Source: AP-15 sp963846635
GTDB lineage: Bacteria > Pseudomonadota > Alphaproteobacteria > ATCC43930 > CGMCC-115725
Length of the DNA stretch: 64,000 nucleotides
Direction of reading: 5' to 3'
NCBI GenBank assembly: GCA_963846635.1
Contig: CAWJXM010000005.1
Coordinates: 1 to 64,000, forward strand
A program made the translations under genes and the position numbers. Shown piece after piece: positions 44,224 through 53,722 of the stretch. Position 1 is the first letter of the stretch; each line of letters starts with the position of its first letter. The notes beneath the pieces were generated by a model, which saw nothing but the letters and a program-made list of their open reading frames with translations, was not told the DNA's origin and did no database searches.

Positions 44224-45357
44224 ATGACCTTGCCGCTCGTGTCCGCTATCCCTGGGAGCCGATGCGGCCGCCAATTTGCTGCGGCGGGGTTGCTCTTGGT
44301 AATGGCGGTGCTCGCCTTGGCGCCGGCCCGCGCCGATGACCAACAAGATCCGTACTCGGCAACGGTCAAGGTCGATGCCACCGCCGACAGCGCCGCGGCG
44401 GCGCGCACGATTGCTCGCAACGACGGGCAGCGCCGTGCACTTGACGATGTTGTTCAGCGGCTCAGCGGCTCAGCCGATCTCTCCAAATTACCAAAACTGG
44501 ACGACCAGAAAATCACCGATATGGTCGCGAGCTTTGAGGTGGCGCACGAGAAGATGTCGACGGTGCGATATCTTGCCGATTACACGTTTCACTTCCGCCC
44601 CGAGAAGATACGGCAATTGTTGCGAACGGCGAGCATCGCTTTTTCCGAGACTCCGAACAGACCTGTCGTCGTCGTGCCGGTGTATCGCGATGGCGAGCAG
44701 CTCGTACTCTGGGATGATCCGAACCCTTGGCGCGACGCGTGGGGCCAGGTTCCGATGCCCGGGGGGCCCACTAAACTAACGCTGCCCTTGGGCGGGGTTG
44801 GTGATCTGACCGCGATCGACGCGGAACAGGCGCGCTCGGGCGATCCGCAGGCGCTGACCGACATTGCCCAGCGCAACGGCGCCGATGAAGCGCTGGTCGC
44901 CGTCGCAAGCACACGACAGCAGGGCGGCCGGCTGGCCGGGCTTGATATTAGCGTCAGACGCTATCGCCTCGGGCAGCTGACCGATAGCGGCTCCGACAGC
45001 ATCGATGCTCAGCCAGGCGAGAGCGATACCGATTTCTTCAAGCGAGCTGTCGGCATGGCGATTGGCGAAGTCGAGCACCCGAGGCCTTCCATGAGCGATA
45101 AGGAGGCCAGCCTCTCCGCCACCGTTCCGATCAGCACTCTGGCAGATTGGATCGAATTGCAGCGAAGGCTGAATGCGGTGCCGGGCATCCGCGCAGTCGA
45201 CTTGCTCTCGCTGAACCGGCATGAAGCCAGGATTGTTATCAAGTTCGTTGGGAAGCCCGACCAGCTGAAATCCAATCTCGCACAGGCCAACCTCGATCTC
45301 GATGGTGCTGACCCCGATTGGCGCTTATTGCCGGCCGGCGCCGGCAGTTCGGACTGA
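44224..45357 (+). CDS. DUF2066 exported protein
   Basis: 377 residues from the ATG at 44224. A signal peptide lies at about 1-38 (FAAAGLLLVMAVLALAPARA) with cleavage after ARA. The mature protein has ARTIARNDGQRRALDDVVQR, VAHEKMSTVRYLADYTFHFR and FSETPNRPVVVVPVYRDGEQ, LVLWDDPNPWRDAWGQ, which matches DUF2066. In Rhodospirillales this gene sits between pur genes and a phosphatidyltransferase/hda block, as here. Periplasmic, function unknown. Confidence 0.85.
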   Translation: MTLPLVSAIPGSRCGRQFAAAGLLLVMAVLALAPARADDQQDPYSATVKVDATADSAAAARTIARNDGQRRALDDVVQRLSGSADLSKLPKLDDQKITDMVASFEVAHEKMSTVRYLADYTFHFRPEKIRQLLRTASIAFSETPNRPVVVVPVYRDGEQLVLWDDPNPWRDAWGQVPMPGGPTKLTLPLGGVGDLTAIDAEQARSGDPQALTDIAQRNGADEALVAVASTRQQGGRLAGLDISVRRYRLGQLTDSGSDSIDAQPGESDTDFFKRAVGMAIGEVEHPRPSMSDKEASLSATVPISTLADWIELQRRLNAVPGIRAVDLLSLNRHEARIVIKFVGKPDQLKSNLAQANLDLDGADPDWRLLPAGAGSSD

Positions 45358-45375
45358 GCAAGCTTCTGCGCGGTG

Positions 45376-45963
45376 ATGCGGCAGCTACCCCCAGATGCAC
45401 CTGATGAAGGTGTCGGCCTCAGCCTACCCAATTTGATATCGTTGGGGCGCTTGCTTTTGGTGCCTTTGGCAATTTGGCTCATTCTCGGCCATCGCTATGG
45501 CACCGCGTTTTGGATATTTGTCGTCGCAGGCATTTCGGACGCGCTGGACGGCTTTATCGCAAAGCATTTTGACCGGCGTACACGGCTCGGCGCCCTGTTG
45601 GACCCCATTGCCGACAAAGCGCTTCTTGTCAGTGTCTATGTGACTCTCGGCTTGGCCAACCAACTGTGGCCTTCGCTGGTTATTCTCGTTGTCTTCCGCG
45701 ATGTCATGATCGTCGGCGGGTTTCTATTAATTCAAGCCTTTGCGGTACCGAAGCACTATGACCCACTCTATATCAGCAAGATAAACACCGGACTCCAGTT
45801 AGTACTAGTCGCTTTTGTTCTCGCAAAGCTGGGTCTTTCTGCGGACTGGGACAACATCGGTGACATTTTGAGCTACGCGGTGATCGCGACAACGGTGCTG
45901 TCTGGGCTTTCGTATATTTGGCGATGGGCGCGCATCCTCTCCCGCTCCGAGCAAACCTTGTGA
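45376..45963 (+). CDS. CDP-alcohol phosphatidyltransferase family protein
   Basis: 195 residues from the ATG at 45376 (a GTG directly before it is also in frame). Multi-pass membrane protein. The family motif D-x2-D-G-x2-A-x8-G-x3-D-x3-D is seen in SDALDGFIAKHFDRRTRLGA and LLDPIADKALL; the usual arginine after A is lysine here. NLISLGRLLLVPLAIWLILG is segment 1. It transfers a phosphatidyl group from CDP-diacylglycerol to an alcohol, so it is PgsA- or cardiolipin-synthase-like. It follows the DUF2066 gene by 18 bp, likely the same transcript. Confidence 0.9.
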   Translation: MRQLPPDAPDEGVGLSLPNLISLGRLLLVPLAIWLILGHRYGTAFWIFVVAGISDALDGFIAKHFDRRTRLGALLDPIADKALLVSVYVTLGLANQLWPSLVILVVFRDVMIVGGFLLIQAFAVPKHYDPLYISKINTGLQLVLVAFVLAKLGLSADWDNIGDILSYAVIATTVLSGLSYIWRWARILSRSEQTL

Positions 45964-46028
45964 AGTCTTGCCGTATTCAGTGTTACCTTGCTTTCTGTCG
46001 CCGGCGACCGAGGGCTTAAGAGCGATGG

Positions 46029-46730
46029 ATGAAGCAGCTGACCTTTGACCTCCCAAAGCGAGAAGCTTTGGGTCGCGGCGACTTTTTTGTCTCCGCAGCC
46101 AATGCCGCCGCGCTGGGCTGGATTGATCGTTGGCCCGAATGGCCCTCGCCAATCTCGTTGCTGTATGGCGCGACTGGGGCGGGCAAAACTCACCTCGCGC
46201 ATTTGTGGCGAGAGCGCGCAGCCGCGATCCTGGTCCCGGGCCGGTTACTCGACCACGCACATGTCGAACACATGATCTGTGGACGCGGCGCCAACATGGC
46301 TGTCGACGATGCTGACGATGCCGCAGAAGCAGTTCTGCTGCATCTAATCAATGCGTGTGTGGAACTTGCCGGCAACCTGCTGTTGACCTCCCAGCAGGCG
46401 CCGGCTGATTGGCGTATAGCCCTTCCTGATCTCGGCTCTCGGCTCCGAGCCGTGCCGGCGGTCGGAATCCACCAACCTGACGATTCTCTGTTGGGTGCGG
46501 TTTTGCTGAAACATTTCGCCGACCGGCAGGTCCGGGTCGGCGCCGAAGTTATCGCTTATCTCGTCAGCCATATGGAACGATCGCTCGCCACCGCCCACGA
46601 GATCGCGGCGGCTCTCGATGGGGCGGCGTTGCGTCGGCAGGGAGCGATCACGATTCGACTGGCAAATGAGGTTCTCGCTGAGCGTTCCGATCAATTCGCA
46701 TCCCGCGACAGCGATGCTGGGGTCACGTAA
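46029..46730 (+). CDS. hdaA: HdaA-type DnaA regulatory ATPase
   Basis: 233 residues, MKQLTFDLPKREALGRGDFF. Walker A is LYGATGAGKTHLAHLWRERA; the Walker B region is NMAVDDADDAAEAVLLHLIN; LLLTSQQAPADWRIALPDLG and SRLRAVPAVGIHQPDDSLLG are the sensor and arginine-finger segments of DnaA-like AAA+ proteins. It lacks the DnaA DNA-binding domain, as Hda does. With the beta clamp it stimulates ATP hydrolysis on DnaA to prevent over-initiation. The C-terminus overlaps the convergent sixA gene by 40 bp. Confidence 0.9.
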   Translation: MKQLTFDLPKREALGRGDFFVSAANAAALGWIDRWPEWPSPISLLYGATGAGKTHLAHLWRERAAAILVPGRLLDHAHVEHMICGRGANMAVDDADDAAEAVLLHLINACVELAGNLLLTSQQAPADWRIALPDLGSRLRAVPAVGIHQPDDSLLGAVLLKHFADRQVRVGAEVIAYLVSHMERSLATAHEIAAALDGAALRRQGAITIRLANEVLAERSDQFASRDSDAGVT

Positions 46731-47212
46731 TCAATGAGGCGATACCGTACCTCGCCGATCGCCGACCATCGAGTGCTGATTTCAAAGCTGGCGCAGGCCA
46801 GCGTCGGAAACTTGCCGTTTGCGAGGACCGGGAAAGACGGAGAGTGGGGCTCGGCCAAAGCGAGAGAAAGCTGATGCAGTCCTGGATTATGTCCGATCAG
46901 TAAGACATTAAAAACGCTTTCGTCGACCTGGGCCAGGCGCTCGATCAGCTTGTCGCAGTCGGCAAGATAAAGACCATCCTCGATCCAGCAGGGCGGCCGC
47001 CTCTGAAATCGAGCGATCACAAGCTCGAGGGTCTCGCGAGTGCGCACGGCGCTCGAGCACAAGACAAGACCTATATTGCCGATGGCACCGACCAGGTGCT
47101 CGCCGATGAGCCGTGCCGCTTCCCGACCGCGCTTGTTCAGGTGTCGCTGGTGATCTGCGACATCGTCCTTCCTGCTCGATTTCGCATGGCGCAGCAGGTG
47201 CAGCTTATGCAT
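46691..47212 (-). CDS. sixA: Histidine phosphatase, SixA family
   Basis: 173 residues, MHKLHLLRHAKSSRKDDVAD. RHG-type catalytic histidine in LLRHAKSS, second histidine in LIGHNPGLHQLSLAL, and the conserved RTRETLELVIARFQ. SixA-type enzymes dephosphorylate phosphohistidine on HPt or PTS-type domains. The gene converges on hdaA and overlaps it by 40 bp at the 3' ends. Its start lies 123 bp from ppk1, read divergently. Confidence 0.9.
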   Translation of the reverse strand: MHKLHLLRHAKSSRKDDVADHQRHLNKRGREAARLIGEHLVGAIGNIGLVLCSSAVRTRETLELVIARFQRRPPCWIEDGLYLADCDKLIERLAQVDESVFNVLLIGHNPGLHQLSLALAEPHSPSFPVLANGKFPTLACASFEISTRWSAIGEVRYRLIDYVTPASLSRDAN

Positions 47213-47335
47213 TGGAATTCCTCCCGACCTGGTTCAATTGTCGGCGCATTGCTCCAGGTGCATGACAGGCCGATATTACCTGCTATAGGGTCGTGGCGGA
47301 AAACACGACTCCATTCTGCTTTATGGGAGATCGGC

Positions 47336-49471
47336 GTGAGCACCAGCGCACGGCCCCTCGAAATCAATCCGGTCGATTCTCGTTCCACCGCTCGGTTCAT
47401 CAATCGAGAGCTGTCCTGGCTCGACTTCAATGAGCGTGTGCTCGCCGAAGCCGACAATCAGCGCCATCCATTGCTTGAACGCCTGCGCTTTTTGTCGATC
47501 TCGGCAAACAACCTCGATGAATTCTTCATGGTGCGGGTCGCTGGTCTCAAGGGCCAATATCTCGCCGGCATCAAAACGCCGAGTCAGGACGGGCTCACGC
47601 CGGCCCAGCAGCTTGACGCCATCCGCCAGCGCACCGGCAAGCTGATGGCCGATCAGCAGGTCACTTGGCTGGCACTCCGTCGGCTGCTCAATGCGGCCGG
47701 CGTCTCGGTGATCGATCCCGATGCGCTAATGCCGGGCGACCGCGCATGGCTCCAGGATTATTTCATGGCGGAGGTCTTTCCGGTGCTGACGCCGCTGGCG
47801 ATCGACCCGGCTCATCCGTTCCCATTCATCGCGAACCGAGGGTTCGGCTTGGTGCTCGAGTTGGAACGGGTCAGTGACGGTGAGCGCTTGCAAGCGCTTA
47901 CGCTGATCCCTTCCTCGGTTCGCCGCTTTATCCGTTTGCCCGGCGATCCCGTTCGGTTTCTACCCATTGAACAGATGATCGCCCTGTTTCTGGATCACCT
48001 GTTTCCCGGTTTCGCAGTTGTCGCGCAAGGGGTGTTCCGGGTGCTGCGCGACAGTGAGGTGGAGATCGAGGAAGAGGCTGAGGACCTGGTTCGTCATTTC
48101 GAAACGGCGCTCAAGCGGCGCCGGCGCGGCCATGTCATCCTGCTCGCCGTCGATGCGACAATGCCGCAGGATTTGCGCCGCTTCCTGATGGAAAAGCTCG
48201 ACGCGGCACCTGCCGACGTGTTTGCGACCGACGGTCTTTTGGGGCTCAACGACACCGAACAACTGATCATCGATGAGCGCCCGGATCTCGTGTTCACGCC
48301 CTATAACGCGCGTTTTCCCGAGCGCATCCGCGACTTTGGCGGGGATTGCTTTGCCGCGATTCGGCAGAAAGACATCATCGTCCATCACCCATACGAGAGT
48401 TTTGACGTCGTCGTTCAGTTTTTAAGACAGGCGGCGCGCGATCCGGCGGTCGCCGCCATCAAGCAGACGCTCTATCGCACCAGCGATGACAGCCCGATCG
48501 TGCGGGCGCTGGCCGAGGCTGCCGAGGCGGGGAAGTCGGTCACGGCAATGATAGAGCTCAAAGCCCGCTTCGACGAAGAGGCCAATATTCGCTGGGCGCG
48601 CGATCTCGAGCGCGCCGGGGTCCAGGTGGTCTATGGTTTCTTGAAGCTGAAAACCCACGCGAAGGTATCACTTGTCGTCCGTCGCGAAGGCGGCCAACTC
48701 TGCTCCTATGTGCATTACGGCACCGGAAATTATCACCCCTACACCGCTAAGGTTTATACTGATCTGTCGTTTTTCACCTGCGATCCGGCGCTGTGTCGGG
48801 ATGCGGCGCGCCTGTTCAACTTCATGACCGGCTACGCTACCCCGGCGGGCCTCGAAAAAATCTGGATCGCGCCGATCAATCTGCGCGCCGGGCTCTTCGA
48901 ACTGATCGAGGCCGAAATCGCCAATGCCGAGAACGGCGAGCCGGCCCAAATCTGGGCCAAATTGAACTCGCTGGTCGATCCCGCCATTATAGACCTACTG
49001 TACCGGGCCTCGCAGGCAGGGGTCAGCATTGATCTCGTCGTGCGCGGCATTTGCTGCTTGCGTCCCGGTGTGCCGGGCCTCTCGGAAAATATTCACGTCA
49101 AGAGCATTATCGGCCGCTTCCTTGAGCATGGTCGCATCGTCTGCTTCGGCAATGGCAACAAACTGCCGTCTGATCGCGCAAAAGTTTTTATAAGCTCCGC
49201 CGATTGGATGCCGCGCAATTTTGATGGTCGCGTTGAAGCCCTGGTGCCCATCGAAAATCCAACCGTACATCGTCAAGTGCTGGACGAGATCATGGTGGCA
49301 AATCTGCGGGATACGTTACAGAGCTGGAGCCTATCGGCGGATGGAAGCTACCATCGGGTACCGGCCGAGGAAGAGCCGTTTTCAGCCCATACATATTTCA
49401 TGACAAATCCAAGCCTCTCTGGGCGCGGAAGGGCGCCGCGTCGGACCCAGCCTTTGCTTGTCGTCAGCTGA
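47336..49471 (+). CDS. ppk1: Polyphosphate kinase 1
   Basis: 711 residues from the GTG at 47336 (GGGAGA upstream). ARFINRELSWLDFNERVLAE and FLSISANNLDEFFMVRVAGL start the N-terminal domain. The catalytic core has LYRTSDDSPIVRALAEAAEA, GFLKLKTHAKVSLVVRREGG with the autophosphorylated histidine (KTHAK), YVHYGTGNYHPYTAKVYTD and ISSADWMPRNFDGRVEALVP. It builds polyphosphate from ATP and acts at the inner face of the membrane. ppx follows after 7 bp, so synthesis and breakdown are co-transcribed. Confidence 0.96.
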   Translation: MSTSARPLEINPVDSRSTARFINRELSWLDFNERVLAEADNQRHPLLERLRFLSISANNLDEFFMVRVAGLKGQYLAGIKTPSQDGLTPAQQLDAIRQRTGKLMADQQVTWLALRRLLNAAGVSVIDPDALMPGDRAWLQDYFMAEVFPVLTPLAIDPAHPFPFIANRGFGLVLELERVSDGERLQALTLIPSSVRRFIRLPGDPVRFLPIEQMIALFLDHLFPGFAVVAQGVFRVLRDSEVEIEEEAEDLVRHFETALKRRRRGHVILLAVDATMPQDLRRFLMEKLDAAPADVFATDGLLGLNDTEQLIIDERPDLVFTPYNARFPERIRDFGGDCFAAIRQKDIIVHHPYESFDVVVQFLRQAARDPAVAAIKQTLYRTSDDSPIVRALAEAAEAGKSVTAMIELKARFDEEANIRWARDLERAGVQVVYGFLKLKTHAKVSLVVRREGGQLCSYVHYGTGNYHPYTAKVYTDLSFFTCDPALCRDAARLFNFMTGYATPAGLEKIWIAPINLRAGLFELIEAEIANAENGEPAQIWAKLNSLVDPAIIDLLYRASQAGVSIDLVVRGICCLRPGVPGLSENIHVKSIIGRFLEHGRIVCFGNGNKLPSDRAKVFISSADWMPRNFDGRVEALVPIENPTVHRQVLDEIMVANLRDTLQSWSLSADGSYHRVPAEEEPFSAHTYFMTNPSLSGRGRAPRRTQPLLVVS

Positions 49472-49478
49472 GGTCCCA

Positions 49479-51017
49479 ATGTCCGAGCGGCGATCGCTTC
49501 CCCCCTCGGATCGCATCGGCATCATCGATCTTGGCTCCAATTCTTTGCGGCTCGTGGTTTTCAAGCGGCACGGTTCCGCCCTGTTCCCGCTGCTCAATGA
49601 GAAGGTCATGTGCGGGCTTGCGCGCGGGCTGTCGACGACGGGTCGCTTGAACCGCGAGGGGACGGCACTGGCATTTGTCAACCTGCAGCGCTTTGTAGCG
49701 CTGGCGCGTTCGATCCGCGCCGACCATTTGGCGGTCCTGGCAACCGCCGCGATTCGCGATGCCGATGACGGCCAAGCCTTTGCGGATAAGGTCACGCGAG
49801 AATGCGAGGTGCCTGTCGCGGTCGTTGATGGCCCTGAGGAGGCGCGGTTATCCGCCATGGGCGTGCTCGCCGGCATACCAGAGGCTGATGGGATCGTCGG
49901 CGATATGGGCGGTGGTAGCGTCGAACTGGTCCGTGTCAGAGCCCAGAGCTCCGAAATGGTTGACAACGCAGCCCGGATCGGGCGTGGAGTTTCGTTGCCT
50001 CTCGGTCCGCTGCGGCTAGCCGAACTCGGCGACAGTCCGCGAGCGATTTCCGAAGCGGTCGACCGCACCCTGGCAACGGCCCCGATCGCGGAGACAGGAC
50101 GTGAAGGGAACCTGTACCTGGTCGGCGGCGCAGCGCGCGCTATTGCCCGCTTGCATATGGAGCACGCCCACTATCCGCTCCACATCGTGCACGGTTATAC
50201 GATTATCCGAGGCGAAGCCGAGACCTTCTTTGACATCATTGGGCGCCTATCGCGCAAGTCGCTCGAACGCATCACGACAATCTCACGCAAGCGGCTCGAG
50301 ATGGTGCCATTAGCGGCGCTGATACTGCGTCGGTTGATCACCGCGATCGCGCCCAAGCAAATCATCTTCTCTGCTTACGGTTTACGCGAGGGCTATGCCT
50401 CCAGCCTCGCGGTGCCAAAGCAAACGGATCCTGACCCGCTGATCGCCGCCTGCACCGCGATCGCGTGGGCCGCAAGCCGCTTTGTACCGGATGGCGATCG
50501 CCTTTTGAGGTGGACCGAACCGCTGTTTCCGAATTTGCCGGAGCGGGCCCGTCGACTTCACCGTGCGGCCTGTTGGCTTGGCGATATCGCGTGGATGGAG
50601 CACCCGGATTATCGCGCCCAGGAGGCGTTTACCCGCAGCTTACGGCTGCCTCTGGCCGCCATCGGCCACGCCGAGCGGGTATTTGTCGCGTCTGTACTGC
50701 ACACCCGCTATGGTGGAGCCGCCGACGACCCAATCCGTGAGCCGATTTCGGCGCTACTCGACGCTGGAGCGGCCGGAGAAGTGCGTGCCCTTGGGGGTGC
50801 TCTGCGTCTCGCCTTTGCCTTGACCGGCGGACGCATCGAACTGCTGTCGGACACGTGGCTCGGCCGCGAACGCGGCAAACTCATCTTCGAAGTGCCTTCA
50901 GGAAATAGCCTTTTTGTCGGAGAGACGATGCAACGGCGGCTCGATGGTGTTGCGCGCGCCCTTGGCGCGACCGCCGTCGTCCGGCCCCGTGAGCCGCGCC
51001 GTCTCGCCGGAGATTAA
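49479..51017 (+). CDS. ppx: Exopolyphosphatase, Ppx/GppA family
   Basis: 512 residues from the ATG at 49479. The ASKHA fold shows RIGIIDLGSNSLRLVVFKRH (phosphate 1), ADGIVGDMGGGSVELVRVRA (phosphate 2) and YLVGGAARAIARLHMEH (adenosine/phosphate loop). IIFSAYGLREGYASSLAVPK is the C-terminal conserved block. It releases terminal phosphate from polyphosphate, and may also hydrolyse pppGpp. Length fits the long alphaproteobacterial form. Next gene rnd is convergent, 14 bp away. Confidence 0.94.
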   Translation: MSERRSLPPSDRIGIIDLGSNSLRLVVFKRHGSALFPLLNEKVMCGLARGLSTTGRLNREGTALAFVNLQRFVALARSIRADHLAVLATAAIRDADDGQAFADKVTRECEVPVAVVDGPEEARLSAMGVLAGIPEADGIVGDMGGGSVELVRVRAQSSEMVDNAARIGRGVSLPLGPLRLAELGDSPRAISEAVDRTLATAPIAETGREGNLYLVGGAARAIARLHMEHAHYPLHIVHGYTIIRGEAETFFDIIGRLSRKSLERITTISRKRLEMVPLAALILRRLITAIAPKQIIFSAYGLREGYASSLAVPKQTDPDPLIAACTAIAWAASRFVPDGDRLLRWTEPLFPNLPERARRLHRAACWLGDIAWMEHPDYRAQEAFTRSLRLPLAAIGHAERVFVASVLHTRYGGAADDPIREPISALLDAGAAGEVRALGGALRLAFALTGGRIELLSDTWLGRERGKLIFEVPSGNSLFVGETMQRRLDGVARALGATAVVRPREPRRLAGD

Positions 51018-51031
51018 TCTCCTCCGAGCTT

Positions 51032-52192
51032 TTACTGGGCCGCTGGTTCGACCAACCCGATGCGATTGTTGCGCACCGTCAGTGCCAACCGCCCATGTTT
51101 CAGAGCAATTGCGTCCTTTCCGAATATTTCATAACGCCAGCCCGATAGTGCAGGTACATCGGCGTGGTCGTCGGCAGCGATCGCATCCAAATCGTCGCTC
51201 GAGGCGAGCAACTTTTGCGCAACCTGATGCTCCTCGCAGCGATACTTTAACAACACACGCAACAATTCAACTGTCGGACCCAGTCCCGCCGGGGTATCGG
51301 CGCGTGCCGGTATAGGCGGGGCTAGCGCACTCGCGGCGGCCAGCCCGTGGTGAACCGCATCGAGAATCTCGACGCCCAGCTTGCCTTCCGCCATCCCCTT
51401 GCCGAGGCTGCGGGTGCGCGCCAACGCTTCGAGCGTGCGCGGAAGGTGGGAGGCGATTTCAAGCACGGCCTCGTCCTTGATGATACGGCCGCGCGGGAGG
51501 TTGCGCTGTTGCGCGGCGGTCTCTCGCCAAGCGGCGACTTCGCGCAGAACGCCAAAAAATCGCTGGTCGACCTGACCGCGGAGGCGAAATCGGCGCCACG
51601 CCTCAAAAGGATCGCTGCGATACAGGGCCGGATCGACCAGTGCCGCCATTTCCTCGGCGAACCAGGTCGTCCGCCGGTTCTCCGCCAATTTTTGCTGGAG
51701 CTTTTCGTAGACTGTCCGCAAGTGGACGACGTCATCGAGTGCGTAGCGGATCTGCCGCTCGCTCAATGGCCGATGCGACCAGTCGGTAAAGCGCGAGGAC
51801 TTGTCGAGCGGCGCCCGCGCGAGTTTTCCGACCAATGTTTCATAACTGACGGCGTCGCCAAATCCACAGACCATAGCGGCGATCTGAGTGTCGAATAATG
51901 GCTCCGGCACGGCGCCGGTCAGATTGACAAAGATTTCGACGTCCTGGCGCGCTGCATGAAACACCTTGAGCGTATGATTGTTCGCGAGCAGCTCCATTAG
52001 GGGCGCAAGATCAATCCCTGGCGCGAGGGTGTCGATTGCTGCCGCTTCCTGTGGACCAGCAACCTGGACCAGACAGAGGATTGGCCAGTAGGTGCGCTCG
52101 CGCATGAATTCCGTATCAATCGCAATAAAATCGGCGGTTTGCTGACGCGCGCAAAACCCCGCTAAATCATTACTGTCGATGATAACTATCAT
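51032..52192 (-). CDS. rnd: Ribonuclease D
   Basis: 386 residues, MIVIIDSNDLAGFCARQQTA. DEDD exonuclease motifs: FIAIDTEFMRERTYWP (D, E), LKVFHAARQDVEIFVNL (D) and SERQIRYALDDVVHLRTVYE (Y-x3-D). A C-terminal HRDC-type helical domain follows (AAQQRNLPRGRIIKDEAVLE, RSLGKGMAEGKLGVEILDA). It trims the 3' ends of tRNA and other small RNA. It converges on ppx; the rnd-ppx-ppk grouping is common in Rhodospirillales. Confidence 0.95.
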   Translation of the reverse strand: MIVIIDSNDLAGFCARQQTADFIAIDTEFMRERTYWPILCLVQVAGPQEAAAIDTLAPGIDLAPLMELLANNHTLKVFHAARQDVEIFVNLTGAVPEPLFDTQIAAMVCGFGDAVSYETLVGKLARAPLDKSSRFTDWSHRPLSERQIRYALDDVVHLRTVYEKLQQKLAENRRTTWFAEEMAALVDPALYRSDPFEAWRRFRLRGQVDQRFFGVLREVAAWRETAAQQRNLPRGRIIKDEAVLEIASHLPRTLEALARTRSLGKGMAEGKLGVEILDAVHHGLAAASALAPPIPARADTPAGLGPTVELLRVLLKYRCEEHQVAQKLLASSDDLDAIAADDHADVPALSGWRYEIFGKDAIALKHGRLALTVRNNRIGLVEPAAQ

Positions 52193-52302
52193 GCGTAACC
52201 ATAACTCTTGGGAACCAGGTAACCGACCGCGCCGCCACGGTCTTTGTGCATCTCACGAAATCCGCGTCGAACCTGCAATCCGACGCAATCGACGCTCCAA
52301 AC

Positions 52303-53103
52303 TCACACCAAGGTCGGGCGGTCCCCCTCGATATTGATACGCCACAATAGGCGAGTCTCGTCGTGATTGTAATCGTTATGGGCGCAGTGCAGCGTGGCGC
52401 GTTGATCAATGACCAGTACATCGCCCTTGACCCAGCTATGGCGATAGACGATCTCCGGCTGGATCACGCGCTCCACCAGATCGGCAAGATACTCTTGGCT
52501 CGCCTGCGGTGTCATGCCCTCGATATACAAGGTTTGGGTCGAGTGGAAGTAGACCGAGCGTTCGCGACTAACGGGGTGCGTACGCACCATAGGATGGGCG
52601 ACCGGCGCGTCGTATTTTTCGAGATCGTTGCTATTAGGATCAGCTCCGTTGAGTGTGCGCAAGGTTTCGAGACGGCGGCGCTCTTCCTCCGGCAATGTCC
52701 AATAAGCCGCGCGCATATCGGCGATGCTGATGTCCCCTCCCGATGGTGAGATCTCGACACCATAGAGGAGCGTCGCTGCCGGCGGGCGTTCGCGGCTGGT
52801 GTGCTCGGTATGCCAAGTCTCGACCAAATCGGGCCCGGTAGTGCCCCGGACAAGCCCAATGTCAGGATAGCCGGACACTTGGTCTTGCTCGGAGTGCTGG
52901 CGCATCGGCTGGCCGAAGGCTCGCGCAGCGGCCAAATATCGGTCCGGGGTTAGGTATTGCTCGGGGAAGACCAGTACCAAATGCTCAGCCAAAAGGCGCG
53001 ACAGATTTTCGCTGGTCTCAGCGTCGATCGGCTCACTCAGATCGACGCCGATGATCGCGAGGCCAAGGCATTTGTGAAGCGGCATCAGCGTGTAAATTGT
53101 CAT
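52303..53103 (-). CDS. TauD/TfdA-family Fe(II)/2-oxoglutarate dioxygenase
   Basis: 266 residues. MPLHKCLGLAIIGVDLSEPI, then VLVFPEQYLTPDRYLAAARA. The iron motif is in LVETWHTEHTSRERPPAATL (H-T-E, an H-x-E variant of the usual H-x-D). The distal histidine and 2-oxoglutarate arginine are in LVIDQRATLHCAHNDYNHDE and TRLLWRINIEGDRP. It oxidises a substrate with release of succinate and CO2, often a sulfonate or phenoxy acid. H-x-E instead of H-x-D is unusual and may change activity. Solitary gene. Confidence 0.87.
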   Translation of the reverse strand: MTIYTLMPLHKCLGLAIIGVDLSEPIDAETSENLSRLLAEHLVLVFPEQYLTPDRYLAAARAFGQPMRQHSEQDQVSGYPDIGLVRGTTGPDLVETWHTEHTSRERPPAATLLYGVEISPSGGDISIADMRAAYWTLPEEERRRLETLRTLNGADPNSNDLEKYDAPVAHPMVRTHPVSRERSVYFHSTQTLYIEGMTPQASQEYLADLVERVIQPEIVYRHSWVKGDVLVIDQRATLHCAHNDYNHDETRLLWRINIEGDRPTLV

Positions 53104-53722
53104 GAAGCCGATCCTTTTTAGCGGTCAACCATTGAGGCGCCATCATATCTGGAAACCACCGGCATGCCGCATCGTTTCGCGCGTCTTCTCGACAGGCCGG
53201 ATAGCGGCATCGCTTTCGCCCCTTCGATCACGGGTTCGGAACTTGGAACGGCCGCGGGGTGCAGCGTTCTCCGGCTCAAGTCAATATGACGCGGTACTGC
53301 ATTGATCATAAGAAAGAAGAATAAGCGAATGAGGCCAGCAAGATCGGCTGTTGTGTTGGTGAGCAGCATGCTGTTGGACCACTGTCAGCGGGTGCCGCCC
53401 TTGCTGGTGACATTCCCTCCCCAGACCAGCCGGCGGTCTCTAATAACCCAGCCCGTGTCGGGGGCAGCATGGCGAGATTAATGGCTCGCTGCTCGACAGT
53501 GGCACGATCCTGCATCTGCCGCCGGCCCAGCGCAGAATTGGCGAACCCTGCTGCAACCATGGCTGCAGCTTGCCCGCTTAAGGATACGGCACGAGCGGGA
53601 TGCTCGGGACTTCGATCGGCGTCTCGGTGATCCGGTCTTCGGCGCAACAGCTGAGCGCCGTGTCGCCACCTCCGCCGGTTGATCCGCAAAGCCCACCACC
53701 TAGGTCCTGACACGGGCTCAGC
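53104..53722. other. gene-poor region, possible small secreted or decayed frame
   Basis: About 620 bp with no firm gene. On the minus strand near 53700-53580 one frame reads GGLCGSTGGGGDTALSCCAE, then DRITETPIEVPSIPLVPYP and stop, which has protein-like composition but no start codon. Other open frames are arginine-rich shadows. Confidence 0.35.

Noticed and set aside
53306..53713. 135-codon minus-strand frame between the dioxygenase and the TPR gene
   Set aside because: Arginine-rich, low-sense sequence; another frame of the same strand looks more protein-like but has no start codon.
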